Positions 32,250 to 45,927 of a DNA stretch of 64,000 nt are shown in pieces. How positions within the stretch are numbered: the first letter of the stretch is position 1; each line of letters opens with the position of its first letter. Origin of the DNA: Ulota crispa (Eukaryota; Streptophyta; Bryopsida; Orthotrichales; Orthotrichaceae); assembly GCA_963920765.1 (NCBI GenBank), contig OY987250.1, forward strand, positions 4,836,001 through 4,900,000, given 5' to 3'. The notes below the pieces were generated by a model. That model was not told the DNA's origin and ran no database searches. It saw nothing but the letters and a program-made list of their open reading frames with translations. A program made the position numbers and the translations under genes.

Positions 32250-34125
32250 TCTTCACACTTGATTTTTTGAAATGTAAATTTGACTTAACTTTACGTGGAA
32301 GATTTGTACATGTTCAAATACTACATGGCACATGCAGCAAAAGCAAAAGAGAAATTTGCAAATCTAAAGTCATAAAAACATTAAAAAAATTTACGGTATA
32401 AATTCCTCACCTTTTTTACACATTTTTCCAAAATTACGCGACTTTATATTATTGTTTGTTTTCTAAAGCAAATAATTTGAATCTAAATATCTATAAAAAA
32501 AACAATACAATAAACCAAATTTTATAGTCTGTTGTAAAAACTTGTACAAATAGAACAAAATTTATGCAATAAATACAAAATGAATGAAAACGTGATGGGC
32601 ATAAGTTTAGATAATCAAACCTTTTCTATGTATGATTTGACTAAAATGTAAATCAATGCATTACAAATAGCTACAAAATGAGATTTTGATCCTCATAACA
32701 TTAAAAACAAATGAACATGCTCACTTCTTTTTTTAAAATGAAGATTCCCTCTTGAGATTAACCTTGCTCCCCAATGCATTATAAGGGCCCCTTTTACTAT
32801 TGTATTAGAAAAAAGAGATTCTATAAACCAAGCTACAATATCACACCTTAAAGATTTTTTTTCTACTACACAATTTATTTTAATCACTATGCCACACACG
32901 GTAATGTGAACTTGCATATATTCAAGAAATAAGCAAAATAACAAGGGGCACTAATAAAGTAGTTCATAACAAATTAAGGTAATTTTACTCTAAATTATAG
33001 TGTTTAGATACTATTTCAAATAGTGTGACTTAAGTAGCCAAAACTTCAAGGAGATGTATTTCAATTAGAGAATGCATGACAGATGTAGCATTACCAAGGC
33101 TAAGCCATTAAGATGTCAAATGAAGGATGATAAAAAGTTGTAGCCAAAATTTTACTTGGAGAATAAGGGCAAGAGGCATGTCACAATTTTACCCTAATTA
33201 CAAAAGACTCACCCAAATTAGCATGAAGGGGTCTTGTATTATTAAAAGTCTTGTACTTATTGAACCAACTTGTGTGGTGTTTAGAGGACCCCATCTCTTT
33301 GGAATGGTAGTTCTAGAGATAAGATAGACCAAGTTGCAATAAGCAAATGTATGCTTATATTGTCATTCCAATTTTTGGCCAAATGACAAAAATAAATAAA
33401 TTAGCATGTGCTATATGCTTTAGTTCTTGAGTGTTGAAGACCTTATAATTTGTTGTGTTCCTCAAAAATAAAACATGGATTGTTTTTACAAAAGCTCACC
33501 AATGACTTTGTGACATGTTTTTTGATACTTTAAGCTAAACAACACTTTTAGCACTTAAATAGTCTAGCAAAGGTACTTGCTTATATAATTTTTCTCAAAA
33601 TTAGCCAAAATTTGAAATGGCAATTTGAAATAATGTGGAACTCAAACTTAATGATTGTTGCCACTATAAGTTCAAGGAGAACCAAATCATGACCCTGCTC
33701 AACTTCTTGTTGAAGGCTGTTAATTTGTATTACTTCAATAGTCTCTTGATAACAATATTGACCTTGATATATTGATCAAACAAATCTATGAGTCTGGGTG
33801 AAAAAGCTCAACTATTCATTTGACAATTAATAATAGGTTTTAGAAATTTACCATCAAATTTTTTTTGAAAAATTTGAATTTATACTTGGATTCAAAAACC
33901 AGTACTCAAACTAGAGGCACGGAAAACAAAAAAAATGACAAACTCCAAAATAGGATCAAACTTTAATTTTATCCTTGTACGTAAAAAAAAACTTCATTTT
34001 TTCACCTCAAGCCTACAAAATATGTTCAATCAATATACCAAACCACAAAATTGTACAAATGTATGATCCACTCACTATTAGAAGGCTTCATAAACTTGAA
34101 GAAAAGAATGTGTATAGTAAACTAT
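32250..34125. other. Unassigned AT-rich intergenic DNA
   Basis: Only short ORFs without recognisable motifs (for example 33127-33327). No clear element borders. Confidence 0.4.
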
Positions 34126-34528
34126 GGGAATTGATATGTGCACACTAGGGGGTTGATATATGCACACCTCCTTGGATAAGTTTTAGATTTTTACCATGAA
34201 AAAGCTGAATTTGAGAAATTTGAATTCAGATTTGGATTGAGAGACCATGATTTAATCTAAACCCATGAAAATTGTTGCAATTGAACAACACCCAATGAAA
34301 AAACTTAGTTAGGGGAAACAATGTTACTTTTACTTTTGTTTGTAAAGATAAGTTTTTTTATTGAGTGTTGTTCAATTACAACCTTTTTGCAATTCTACAC
34401 TATATCATGATCTTTAAGTCCAAATCTGAATTCAAAATTCTCTTATTCAGCTTTTACATGGTAGAAATCTAAAATTTACCCTAGTAGGCGTGCATATATC
34501 AACCCCTGGTGCGCACATATCAATTCCC
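34126..34528. mobile_element. Family C inverted-repeat element upstream of the G-patch gene
   Basis: Ends GGGAATTGATATGTGCACAC and inverse GTGCGCACATATCAATTCCC, about 403 bp. It is the best preserved of the family C copies and ends about 250 bp before the duplicated leader of the G-patch gene. Confidence 0.8.
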
Positions 34529-34775
34529 TAGACCATAAACAGCCTTTTTACCGCATCTGGGCTATTCAGCTTGTAACGTAAGTAACGAAAGGAACATGGA
34601 TGATAAAATTACTGAAATTGTTCATCCAGTACTGATCGTTCAAAATCATATGCATTCCAATATTGGAAGCGAGGGCAGAGAATGGCAGCTTTGAGAATTA
34701 GGGTTTAATCCCGTGTTGCCCTGCTTCGTCGACAACAATGGCGAGGTTCTCCGCTTCGATCACTTGGAGCTTGTT

Positions 34776-35397
34776 GAATCGATCTCTACACGGGCCTGAA
34801 GAAAAAGGTGAAAATCATTTATGCCTTTCAAGTTTACAGTGTTTTAAAATGCGTTTCTGTAATTCAAGGCACTCGAATCGATCAATTACGGTACTGCAAT
34901 GAAAATTAGGGTTTGCAATGTCCATGCTGATTTCTCATCACATGATGCATCAATCCGAGGGTTTACCTTACGCTAGAACAACCAGATTCCGTTACAGAGA
35001 AGAAGAAAACAATCCGTTCGTGCTTCTTCGATTGATTGTTCCTCTTTTCCAGATTCACCAAGTGCGAGTTCTTAAGGGAGCTTTTTGAATCGATCTCTAC
35101 GCGGACCTGAAGAAAAAGGTAAAGTCTATTGTGCCTTATAAACCCGCAGTGTTTTAAAACGTGTTTCTGTTATTCAAGGCACTCGAATCGATCAATTACG
35201 GTACTGCAATGAGAAATTAGGGTTTGCAATTTCTATGCTGATTTCTCATCACATGATGCATCAACCCGAGGTTTACCTTACGCTAGAACAACCAGATTCC
35301 GTTACAGAGAAGAAGAAAACAATCTGTTCGTGCTTCTGCGATTGTGTTCCTGTTTTCCAGATTTACGAAGTGCGAGTTCGTAAGGGAAGCTATTTGA
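34776..35397 (+). repeat. Tandem duplication (about 321 bp) of the G-patch gene 5' leader
   Basis: Unit 1 begins GAATCGATCTCTACACGGGC at 34776 and unit 2 GAATCGATCTCTACGCGGAC at 35097. They are nearly identical throughout (for example GGCACTCGAATCGATCAATT and CGCTAGAACAACCAGATTCC in both). Each unit carries a donor-like site after GAAGAAAAAG (GTGAAA in unit 1, GTAAAG in unit 2) and an acceptor-like TTTTCCAG near its end. This suggests duplicated, alternatively used 5' untranslated exons. Unit 1 is preceded by an ATG at 34738 that opens a short frame, MARFSASITWSLLNRSL, up to the donor. Confidence 0.8.
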
Positions 35398-35583
35398 AAG
35401 GACGATGAAGCGCGAATTGAGCCTTATGTTTGTTTGTTGATTTTAGCAGATTTAATTAGGTCATTCTCCTCGGGATTTTTCTTTTGTTCAATTTTATTCA
35501 TTTTCTCACATGCAGTGTTGTTCAGTGAAACGATGATGCTCTGGAAGTAGTTTTGGACGAGCGAGCGAGTGAGTATTGACAGG

Positions 35584-38500
35584 ATGGGAGGCGATGGCGA
35601 CGATGTCCGTGTGTACTTCGGCACACCGTTAATTAGTGAGGAGGAATTGAATCCACGGAAACGCAAGTCTGCTGTGGAACAAGGTCAAGCTCGTCAAGTT
35701 GCTCCATGGAATCAAGAGGTTAGTGTATCTCTTATGATATCAATGCAAATTGTGCTTTTCTAAAGAAACATTCAGCTCTTTTGATTAATCTAGGGTACGG
35801 TAGACTTTGGAGTTATGTGCTTACGTGCTGCTATTGTCCTTCCTAATTATGTTGCGTATTAACATCATATTAGGAAAATTGGGATAAATGGAGGGACCAT
35901 TTCGTACTCCATCTTAATCTTACATACGATAAATGTAGGCATAGCTATAGCTCAAAGCTGTAATTATTTGAAATTCTTGGTGGGAATCACTAAGACTTCA
36001 CTATTGCACAAAAAAGTGCACGCTTGTTTTTTTGTAATATGCTAAATGACCGAAATAGTGAAAGTCCCAGAATGTATTGTTTTTCCCAACTTACCTAATA
36101 TGGTGTTTATTGTTTTGATTCAATTCTGGAATCCAATTGACAGGTTACAGATTCTGAAGGCCGTCGACGGTTTCATGGAGCTTTTAGTGGAGGATTTTCT
36201 GCAGGTTACTATAATACGGTGGGCTCAAAAGAAGGTGAGTCCAAATCAATTTGTTATAACCTGTATATTCACCGAGAAGATCCTTACATCTAGTTCATTT
36301 TTACCCTGTTCTGAGGTTGTATTACATTTACTTCTGATTGTGAGACCTAATCGCAACTGAGCGAATGCATTTGTCAACTTTCTATGTGGCCACTTTTATA
36401 GGATGGACTCCACAAACATTCACCTCCTCTCGAAAGTCACGAGCTGACAAGAAGGCACAAGCTGCTTACGACTTTATGGATGAAGATGAAAAGGCGGTAT
36501 TGATCTTGAGTCTGGAACTCATCTTTGTATCTCTTTTTGTTATTGATTAATTTTGAACGGTTTTCTTAGGAAATGATACCTTGCGTTTTGACTTTGTGGG
36601 TTCTTGTTCTTGGTTCGGATTTTGTTTTCATCATGGCTCGATATTTTTTCTCGTTGAAATAGGGTTGTCCCTTTCATGTGCTAAATACTGTTGAAGGCAC
36701 TGCTGTTTCGCATTTGAGGACCAGTTATTTGCCTTCAAGCACAGGCTATGCTTTGTTCTTGATATAGCGCTATTTTTGCACCGGCTCTATTCTACTGATG
36801 ATATCACATAGGTTTCCCACAAGTTATTGTTGGACATCTGTGTCCTCGTGTCTTTTTGGAGTACTTCAACGTGATTGGTGTAGCTTTTTTGAATTCAGAA
36901 GCGCTTGTCCAATCATGATAATGAGTTTTTAATTCACCTTTTTTCTTGGTTTTCAGGAATTCGAAGCTAAGAATTTGCAAGTTCGTCCTGAATTTGACAC
37001 CTTTGGGTCTACTGCTGCTGAATATTCACGCCGCCAAGCTACTAAAGAAATTGGGAACAGGTATGAAGTTTCAAGTGCAATATTGCATTTTGTACCAATG
37101 ATTGCTTTAAGGCAAGCCAGGTTGAATGTGGAAGTGCTTGAAGAGAATCAGTTAATAGTAGGTCTAAATGGAATAATGCCGCATCTGCTAATGTTTGTCT
37201 TTTCTCTTTTGTCTTGCAGGCCCTCGGTAATTCCAGGACCACTTATCGATGAAATTATTGTTCCTGCAAATGAATCTACAGGTTGGAGGTCTCTTCTTGA
37301 CAATGACCGATCTGATACATATGAATGCCTGCCGTAATGCAGCAATATCATCTGCTACTGATCACATATATGGAAATAGTCAGACTTGAAGTTCTCAGAT
37401 GTAGCTCGGTTTCAGCACGTTCATGTAGATTTTTAGTCTAATTGTGACATTTCTGCATTTGCCATCATTGTTATGTTGCCTGCTGACGAGGCGGTTGATT
37501 CACCTCCCTCTCTTGCAGGTGTGATGCTCTTGCGTTTAATGGGATGGAGAGGAGGAAGACAAATTGGACCTAAGCATATTGCTGCAGCTTCAGGCAAGAT
37601 AATTCCGTGAATAGATTTGTATTGAACTGACCCTTGCAAGTACGAGATTACTTTGAGATGTATCGTGTTATAATGTTGTGCTTTCAAAACGCAACGTGCA
37701 GATGCACGGAGGGAAGCCAGAAAAGCTATGATGTCCCTTGCTCAGAACGAGTCGACCAGTACAATGTCCTCTGGACCAGAAGATCTTCTTGCTAAAGACG
37801 AGGACCCAACTTTGAGAGACATCGAGGATTTAAATATTGAAGTGCCAAAAACTACTCCTGTATGCTTTCTAGCTTTGCAACTTGATTGCAGTTTTCAGCA
37901 TCAGTATTAACTTTGTTGGTGAATTAATAATTGCTAAGCGCTTATCTTTCTCCGTCGATCTTGTTTTCTTACGCATGCTAGCAATATGAATCTCTTTAAC
38001 TTTTGAAGTACTTACTTGTATGATCATAAGAACATGTACTTTGATTCTTGGTTATTCAACCTTTTGTAGTACTAGGCAGATATTGTAAACATCTTTACCA
38101 GTAATTCATTTTTTTGACATTTTGCCATTGGGTGGTGTTCAGGCTTTTGTAATAAACCCCAAAAAGGACTTATATGGACTTGGCTTTGATCCATTCAATG
38201 ATGCCCCAGAGTTTCGAGGTATTGATCGCCATCTCTCTGATAGCCATTGTTTGTATCTACCTGAAATCCAAGACTTGTTGGACTGCAAGCACAAAGAGGT
38301 TATAATATTTGTCGTTTTCTGCAGAGCGTAAGCGTGCTCGGGAAGAGGACCGCTCTGACCATGGTGGTTGGAAAGGCCACGCTCTGTCTCTCAAGACACC
38401 CAGCCTTTTTCGTCCAAACGGTAAATTTTTTTCTTTTAGTTTTCGCATTTATTAATAGATATCCCCACTTATGAACATTCAATCGGTCAGGTCTGGTGCA

Positions 38501-41500
38501 TTTTTGGATTTTGCGAATCATCGGCAACTTTACTTCTACTTTGGCTTCTTTTGTAAAGCTGTGTCTACTTATATATGGTGTTCTGATTCTATTCACATTT
38601 TTTTTTGGTAGATGAAATTTTTCGTTGAAGCAATGATTCTGCAACGTGCTTTTTTTTGGGTGGGTCTGTGACAGCGGGAAAGATGGGAGGTGGATTTGGA
38701 ATAGGAGCCTTAGAAGATTTAGGGGATGAAGACGAAGATGTCTATGACCAAGGTCGTATATTCTGCTCAATTTAGCTCTTTCTTTTGCTTTATTTTGTTA
38801 AGTTTACTCGGAGGTCTGTTCAACCTAAATTATACGATTCGGTGAACACCACAGTTGATGTGTAAGTGCTATTCGGCAGACCAACACATTGAATTGTTAG
38901 ACTTTCTAATCTCGAAACTAATTGATTGTTCGTTGTTGCCAAGGTGTTTGCACTGCCCATTGAATTTGAGTGGGTAGAAGAATACGGTTTTCTTCTGTAC
39001 GTCTACCTCTCTTTTCAAATTTCTTGATCTGGGGCTGACGATCCTTGCTTGAACAACAGGCATGGCGTTTGAAGTACAGGAGTCGGAAGAGGATGATAAA
39101 CCAGCAGAAAAACCTCGGAAACGGCTAATAGAAGATCCCCTACACAAAGGGGGCACGTTGCCAGGATTTCATATTGCCAGAGAGCCACCTAAGAAGAAGC
39201 CATGGTACCCAATGCCAGTCATTTGTTTTTCTCCTCAAAGAAATGATCAAAGAAGTTTTTGAGAAGTATTTTTTTATGTATCTCCTAGTTAAGGTTCTGG
39301 TAGGATATCATGTCATTCATAGACGATAATTTTTGTGATTTATGCAGGTTTCCTCCTCCAATTATACCAAAAAAATTTAACTTTATTCATGAGTTCGATG
39401 GACCCCCTGGTTCTGAACGTTTGCAAGCAAGGCCAGCGCCTGCAGCGGCCCAGCCACCTGACGATCCAGAGCTACGCAAGTACGTTGAGGGACTAGCATC
39501 ATTTGTAGCCAAAAGTGGACCTCGCCTTGAGGAAATCTCAAAAGAGAAGCAAAAGGATAATCCCATGTTTGCGTTTCTATTTGGGGGTACTGGTCATGAT
39601 TACTATATTCGTAAGCTATGGGAGGAAGAACAAAAGCTTGTGAAGGAGGGCAAAAAACAGATTAAAATTGACAGTGTCCAAAGTGAGAAAGCTGGACGCC
39701 AGTCGAATTTCTCACCCCGGTTGGACGCCAACGAGCGGGGCAAAATGCTGGGGGAAGTCCCACTACCAAAAGGGAGTGCTCCTGTACAAAGACGGGATGC
39801 CCCAGTTGCCTCTATGGTGGGAGATGATGATCGTGCGCGGCTGCAGTCTGCTCTTTCAAGCACATTTACATCTTCATCTCCTGTACGGTGCATTCTCTGG
39901 CTTGAACAATGCGGTTCTTACGTTTGGCTTCCTTTGTACCTTGTGGTCAATGTTGGTTTGTGTCTGTTCTGCACAGTTTCAGAGAAGGTTATTATATTTG
40001 TTCTAAATGATGCATAGCCCGGTAATGCATGCGTATGCCAAGTATTGCTTTCTTTGCTGGATATTTTAATAGCTTCTTAGTGCCCTCCACTTGGTAATTG
40101 AAGTCTTAATTCAGACATTCACACTCTCATTTTCTGTTTTCTTGGATATCTTGTACCAATTTTGTACGAAGATTGTGGATTGAGGATCTTGTTTGCTGTT
40201 GGGCAGGTTGGAGAAACAGCAGGAAATTCGCAACCATTCGTGAATGATCCTGCAAAGCAGAGTCGATTTGATCAGTTTTTGAAGAGCAAATCGGTAGGAG
40301 GTTTATGGAAGCCCACAAGCGGGGGAAGTGGTTTGTCAGAGTCTGAACGTTCTCAAGAGATATTTGAATTTGAAGCTGTCGCACGTTTGCAACAGAAAGG
40401 TCTTACACTTGACAAACGGCCTGCCCTAAATGTTCCAAACAAGCCTGTGCCAGAACTGGTCGCCATGATGGGAAGTCACTTTACAACAGCAGGGCTTGCG
40501 ACCACTACATTGACGGTGAGCATGAAGTTCTTTGAGTCTTGTAAATCCATATTTACCGCCAGAATCATGGATAATCTGGATTCTGTCGGAAGTTCTTTTT
40601 CTTTTTTTAGCATGCTGATATTCGGAGAACTGATTGATATATTTTTCTTTATTTAGAGCCTGAACATCCAATCATGATTCTGAAACTATGTCAGCACAGC
40701 AAATCTAGACTGATTGTGTGTTTGTGGTGCTGTGACCAATTTTGTTTTGAACTGAAATTTTGACATGGTTCTAAAGTTTGCAGCTGACGTAAAAGTACAC
40801 CATAATTGCAGGAAGCAGCTTTAGGAAAGGAGCTTGTGTTACTGGAAGAGACCAAGCAATATCCAAAGAGAACAGAGAATTCATGGAGGCCGTCTCCTTT
40901 GCTCTGCAAGCGTTTTGATTTGCTGGATCCCTTCGCTGGAAAGGTATTGCACATTTTCTACAGGATAGAGCTGGAATGATCTCTTGTGTCTCGTTGGTAA
41001 AATTTGCCTTTAATTTGGCATCTGTTGCAATACTTTGGTCTCACTTGTCTGAATTTGTGGAAAGGAGCACCACGCTTGAAGCTTACTTTTAGTCAGTCAC
41101 TCCTCTGCTTTACATCATGATTTTAGTTAACTCTCTTTGTGGTCTGAATTGTTTGTAGGCGCCTCCTGTACCAAAGCCTCGGAGTCGCACAGAATCATTC
41201 ATACTTCTCACGAATCCTGTGAAAAGCAACGTAGAAGCTCAACCTTCGACTTCGCATGCAGAAGGCATCCAACAATTCGGTATGGAGGGCCCCAATTCTT
41301 CGGAACCAAACCACAAGCACGGTGAGAAACCTGACCAAATGGAGGAGGAGAAGATCCAGCCAATACCTCAAAGACCAGTTGACCTTTATAAGGTATGCCA
41401 TTCGTCTTGAACCGTTTCTTGCAGCATATTCATTGTACGTGTGATTATCCCCTGGAAGTTATAGGTTGCTTGTCCAATGTTGACGTTCGCTTTAGTGAAT

Positions 41501-43809
41501 TAAGGAGCGTGTTTGGATTGGTGCAGACCCTTTATTGACTTTTTTGAGAACTTAGTTAATTGCGGCACATGTGTCTAGATATCCTAGCTCTGATAGAAAA
41601 TTCAACACATTTCAGACGACATCTTCCTCATGAGTTTCGTAATCCATGCCTGCCTTTTCGTCTGGAGTCGTGCATCCTTTCAAGCGCACTTCTCTGGCTG
41701 ACTAGCCTTCCTGCTTTCAGTGCAGTCTTTTAATTAACGGAGTATTTTCAAGCCATGTATTTAGTGCCAGAGACATAATGGAGAAGCTGGGTCCCACTTT
41801 CAGTTGGCGTATTAACTATGTGTTCACCGGTTCTGAGTACTCTTCCGAAGTATCCGAGGGTGGATAGTAATATACAGCGAGTGATATGATGGAACTTAAT
41901 GCAGTTTTGTTCTGCGTACTTGAGGCTTAGTAACTAATGTGTGGTTTATCTTGCCAGGCTATATTTGCTGATGACTCGGATGACGAGGACGAGGAGATTG
42001 GACTTTCAATACCACCAGCAGTATTACCTGGAGATGTTAAGAAGCGTGCTGATGCTGCTAATGCTGCACTGAACAGACTCGTTGCTGGTGATTTCTTAGA
42101 ATCCCTAGGGAAAGAACTTGGGCTGAAAGTCCCTGAGTCAGTCCGACTACCTGTAGATAGACCTGCAGCTAAAGAAATTGATGGTGGTAGTTTGACCACA
42201 ACCAAGAACAATGTTGAACAGAAAGGTAAGTTCCATTGACCTTTTCTACAGTATACCTATTTTGTTTTGGAGTTACTTTGTCGCTCTAAAATAGCTGCAG
42301 AAAGAATATTTTATGCTTGATCTTTTCTTCCAGTTTTTAGGATTCACTAGACCGTTTTGTGGTTCCATGGTCAAAGGGATCGTGCTTTGCAGCTAATAGT
42401 TGTGCAATTATTCGAAGATTCCTTGTTTTCTCTCCGTAAATATTCTTTTCTTTTGAATCGGAATTTACTAGTTCGGTTGCACTTATTTGTTTGCTTAAAC
42501 TTAAGTTATTCGTATTTTTTGGAAATGTATCACCACCTTAGCATGTTTTTTGTAGTCAATTTTTGCATTATGCTTGTCAATAAATACGCACTTTGACTGG
42601 TGCGTGAACTACCTAAGCATGCATCGAAATCATGTTGTGGTTGTGTATTGGAGTTTCTAACTTGCTGGAGCTTATTCATCATCTAACCACCTTCTTTCAT
42701 GCGCAGGGGGCGAGTTGAGACGACAAAGTAATGCATCGGTTGGCGTTGCAATTGACCACCTAGGCCTCTCACGCAATGAAACATCTCTCCCAGGGCGTCA
42801 ATCACATCGGAATGGCTCAGTTTCTGAAACTTTGTCGCAGCAGAACTCTTCTCGAGGAAAGCAAGTGCAGACCGACACTAGTGAGGCTCTGTTTGGAGTC
42901 AAAACAAGACATCTAGATATACCAGATGATACAAGCAAGCGGGGTGATGATTCAAGTAATACAAGATCACGAGCAGCAGATAATGAAGCCAAGGTTGGGG
43001 GCGCTCCCTCAACGGTCTCTCAGTACGAGGACACAGAACCTGAGTCAGATTCTGACAAGGAAAAAGAACTGGCAAAGAAGATCCGTCGAGAAGAACGAAG
43101 ACTGAAGCGAGAGAAGGAAAAGAAGAAGAAACACAAACACCGGAAAGATCACAAATCTAGTGGGAAAAAGGTATATGTTTTTCTTGGATTCCTCCTCTCA
43201 TATTACTTTTAGGGAAATTTCATGGATACCCCTGAAGTTTGCCATATTTACATAGATACCCCTACTTTTTCAGAAATTACACAAATACCCTTGAACCAAA
43301 ATTTTCAGGCGTTTGTTTTGTTGTGCATGCCACTTCCCTTCTTCCTTTGTGCGCACGTTGCTTCTTTTTTGTTTCATTACATTCCCTTCTTCAACATTTG
43401 GCCATGAAGGAAGTAAGAGCACAACAAACAAATGCCTAAAAAGTATGGTCGAAAGGTCTTAGTGTAATTTCTGAAAAAGCAGGGGTATCTATGTAAATAT
43501 TGCAAACTTCAGGGGCTTCCGTGAAATTTTCCCTTGTTTTTACCTATAGGTTCTGTTCCATTCATTTTCGCCTCAGTGTAGCATCCAGCAAGCCGAAGAG
43601 TTTCTTCTAGTGCATCCTGACTACTATTTGGTAAACTGACCAGAGTGCATAGTATACTGGATCTGTTTGTTCTGGTATTTTGTGAGCTTCATGTATGAAA
43701 GTTGCTGTGGCTGCAGAAAGAAAAGGGCCGAGAGAAGGAAGGGCGGCACCATATTAAGCACAAACGGCGAAGATCTGAATCCTCTTCAGAGAAGTCTTCC
43801 TCTTCATGA
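35584..43809 (+). CDS. TGH: TOUGH / GPATCH1-type G-patch and SURP-like protein
   Basis: Eighteen exons: 35584-35718, 36144-36234, 36402-36496, 36957-37060, 37220-37281, 37519-37593, 37702-37859, 38143-38218, 38325-38420, 38675-38752, 39060-39204, 39348-39882, 40207-40515, 40812-40943, 41159-41392, 41958-42225, 42707-43170 and 43717-43809. They total 3150 bases, or 1049 residues, with all phases consistent. The N-terminus has [11 protein letters not shown]. The G-patch core is [14 protein letters not shown] (residues 162-175). A SURP-like helix block lies at about 417-466 ([20 protein letters not shown]). An acidic stretch (DDSDDEDEE) and a Lys/Arg/Ser-rich tail end the protein. In Arabidopsis, TOUGH is a nuclear RNA-binding protein that assists DICER-LIKE1 in microRNA processing; GPATCH1 proteins are spliceosome-associated. 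Intron 6 has a GC donor. Introns 1 and 17 contain miniature elements. Confidence 0.93.
35862..36106. mobile_element. Family I miniature element in intron 1 of the G-patch gene, TTA target duplication
   Basis: Ends ACATCATATTAGGAAAATTG and inverse CAACTTACCTAATATGGTGT, flanked by TTA at 35859-35861 and 36107-36109. A TTA/TAA triplet duplication points to PIF/Harbinger (Tourist-like). Confidence 0.75.
43212..43533. mobile_element. Family A miniature element in intron 17 of the G-patch gene
   Basis: Long inverted arms of about 70 bp: GGGAAATTTCATGGATACCC with GAAGTTTGCCATATTTACAT, against the inverse running to GAAATTTTCCC at 43533. Uninterrupted relative of 19691-20398. Confidence 0.8.
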
Positions 43810-45612
43810 TGCTGTGCGAATGAATGCTCATTAGTGAGTCTAAGACGATGCTGAATGGATTTTTTTAGAAGGGCATGATATTCATCGCAGAGTTCTATCC
43901 TGCATTAGAGCAAGTCTTGTCGTAAACTGGACCCGTTGCACTATACCTTGGTCCCGTTTTAGCGATTGTTAATCAGTGTAGGACTCGCTGTTACTGGAGA
44001 CATGATGGTGCACATGTATACATGTATTATGTACAACTTTACTTCCATTTTACCCTTTCTAGTCCAATTTTGTAGAGTTATAGCTCTTATTTGAGTGTAT
44101 TGAGTACGGCGCTATACTAAATTCTTGTTATATTTGGGCTGAAATCATCGGGTTGGGGAATTAGAGTACATAGATTGGGAAATCATATTGCAAAATTTGG
44201 GTTTCTAGTTGTTTATGAGATATCCTTGGGAGATGAGAAATTTAAGAAATTTCTCCCAAAATTCAAATTCTTTCAATTTTCTGTTTGTAGGTGTAATCTT
44301 TATTTTAGTTTTAAATTGCTTTATCATCCCTCTTTGGTCATGGAATTATTTTTGGCATTAAATGGAATCTTATTGAAATTGATTGGCTGACACGTGTAGT
44401 TGAATTGGTTCAAAGCCACATTACAGGAAAATACACAACAAGATTTTTCAAAACCTGTTGAATAGTTTGTTTGATTGCATGAGAACGAAAGCGAATGTTT
44501 ATTGCAGTTAGACTAGTCAATTGCTACATCTTCATTGCTTGTTGCATCTATTGTATCCGTACTTCTAATGGCCTTTACCACTTATGGTATCCAATTTTTT
44601 TTATTGTAACATCCGTATTGGGAATGGTCTAAAAACTAGGAAGTCCTTTGTTTAACATGATAGTTATTGGCGTTGCGGTATGTAGTGTCTATGATAAGGG
44701 TATCAAAACTAGGAGTTGTGGAGGGAGATTAAAGTTTTTTTTGAAAAGAAACCAATTGTTAAAAACAATCATCCACATTGCCAAAAGATGGATACCTTTG
44801 GGTATTGTGTATATGTTGCTCTAGGACCTAAATTTTAGGGATCTTTAACATTTTGAGAATACTTGTTTGAGTGCATCTCTGCTTGAGGTAACTTTGATAT
44901 TTTTTTGTTAAATTTGTTTGGTTGCCAAACTTCATGCAAAAGGGGTGTCAAAGTGACAATTTAGGTTTTCTCTTATATGGTGCCTTATACTTATCTCCTT
45001 TCTACTTCCAAATATGATGGCCACTAATGACGATGTCACATTCACAAAAGATAGAAAATTAAGGAATAATTGATTTCAATTTACCACTTCAAAATCTCAC
45101 TCTAAAATTTCATGAATCTTTGTTTAGTCGTTAGAGCAATGTCCAAGAATGGATCCTCTATTGCCATGTAAATTTGGCCACCTCTTTGATGTTGTTTGTT
45201 TTGTAGTTTATTATCAAGCTCATTTTTTGTTCAATAACAATATATTCTTAAAACCAACAACAATTACTAATCAATTACTTGTGTGATAGATAGGTACATC
45301 TTTGAAGTCCATTTTTTGTCACAATGTTATTTTATTGTATTTTCATAATCTTTCATTAGTAACTTCAAACCCCTACAAATCAAGGCTTTTTTTTGGCAAA
45401 AAATGACGGGCCTAACCAATTGGGAGTGGTCCTTCCAGTTTTTAACCAAGACATTGTTGACACTTGGCAATTTTTTGCCAAAAAAATGCCTTGCTACAAA
45501 TTCAAAGTTAACTTATATAGTACTTGAGCATCACAAGTAAGAAACAAAAGAATACAGCAGCTCATGATTTATCATCAATTTGTGCAACATTTGAAGTTTT
45601 TGAAATGCACAC
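43810..45612. other. 3' flank of the G-patch gene and intergenic DNA
   Basis: Likely 3' untranslated region up to about 44040. Beyond it, AT-rich DNA with no supported gene. Confidence 0.4.
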
Positions 45613-45653
45613 ATGTATATATATATAGATGAATGTATATATATGTATGTATG

Positions 45654-45724
<71 letters not shown>

Positions 45725-45927
45725 GTATATATGTATATATGTATATATGTATATATGTATATATGTATATATGTATATATGTATATATGTATATATGTAT
45801 ATATGTATATATGTATGTATATGTATATGTATGTATATATGTATATATGTATGTATGTATATGTATATATATGTATATATGTATATATGTATGTATGTAT
45901 GTATATGTATGTATGTGTATATATATA
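45613..45927. repeat. TA and TATG/TATATG microsatellite
   Basis: (TA)n and (TATATG)n with TATG runs. All six frames are open only because of the simple repeat; the resulting Tyr/Ile-only ORFs are not genes. Confidence 0.95.
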
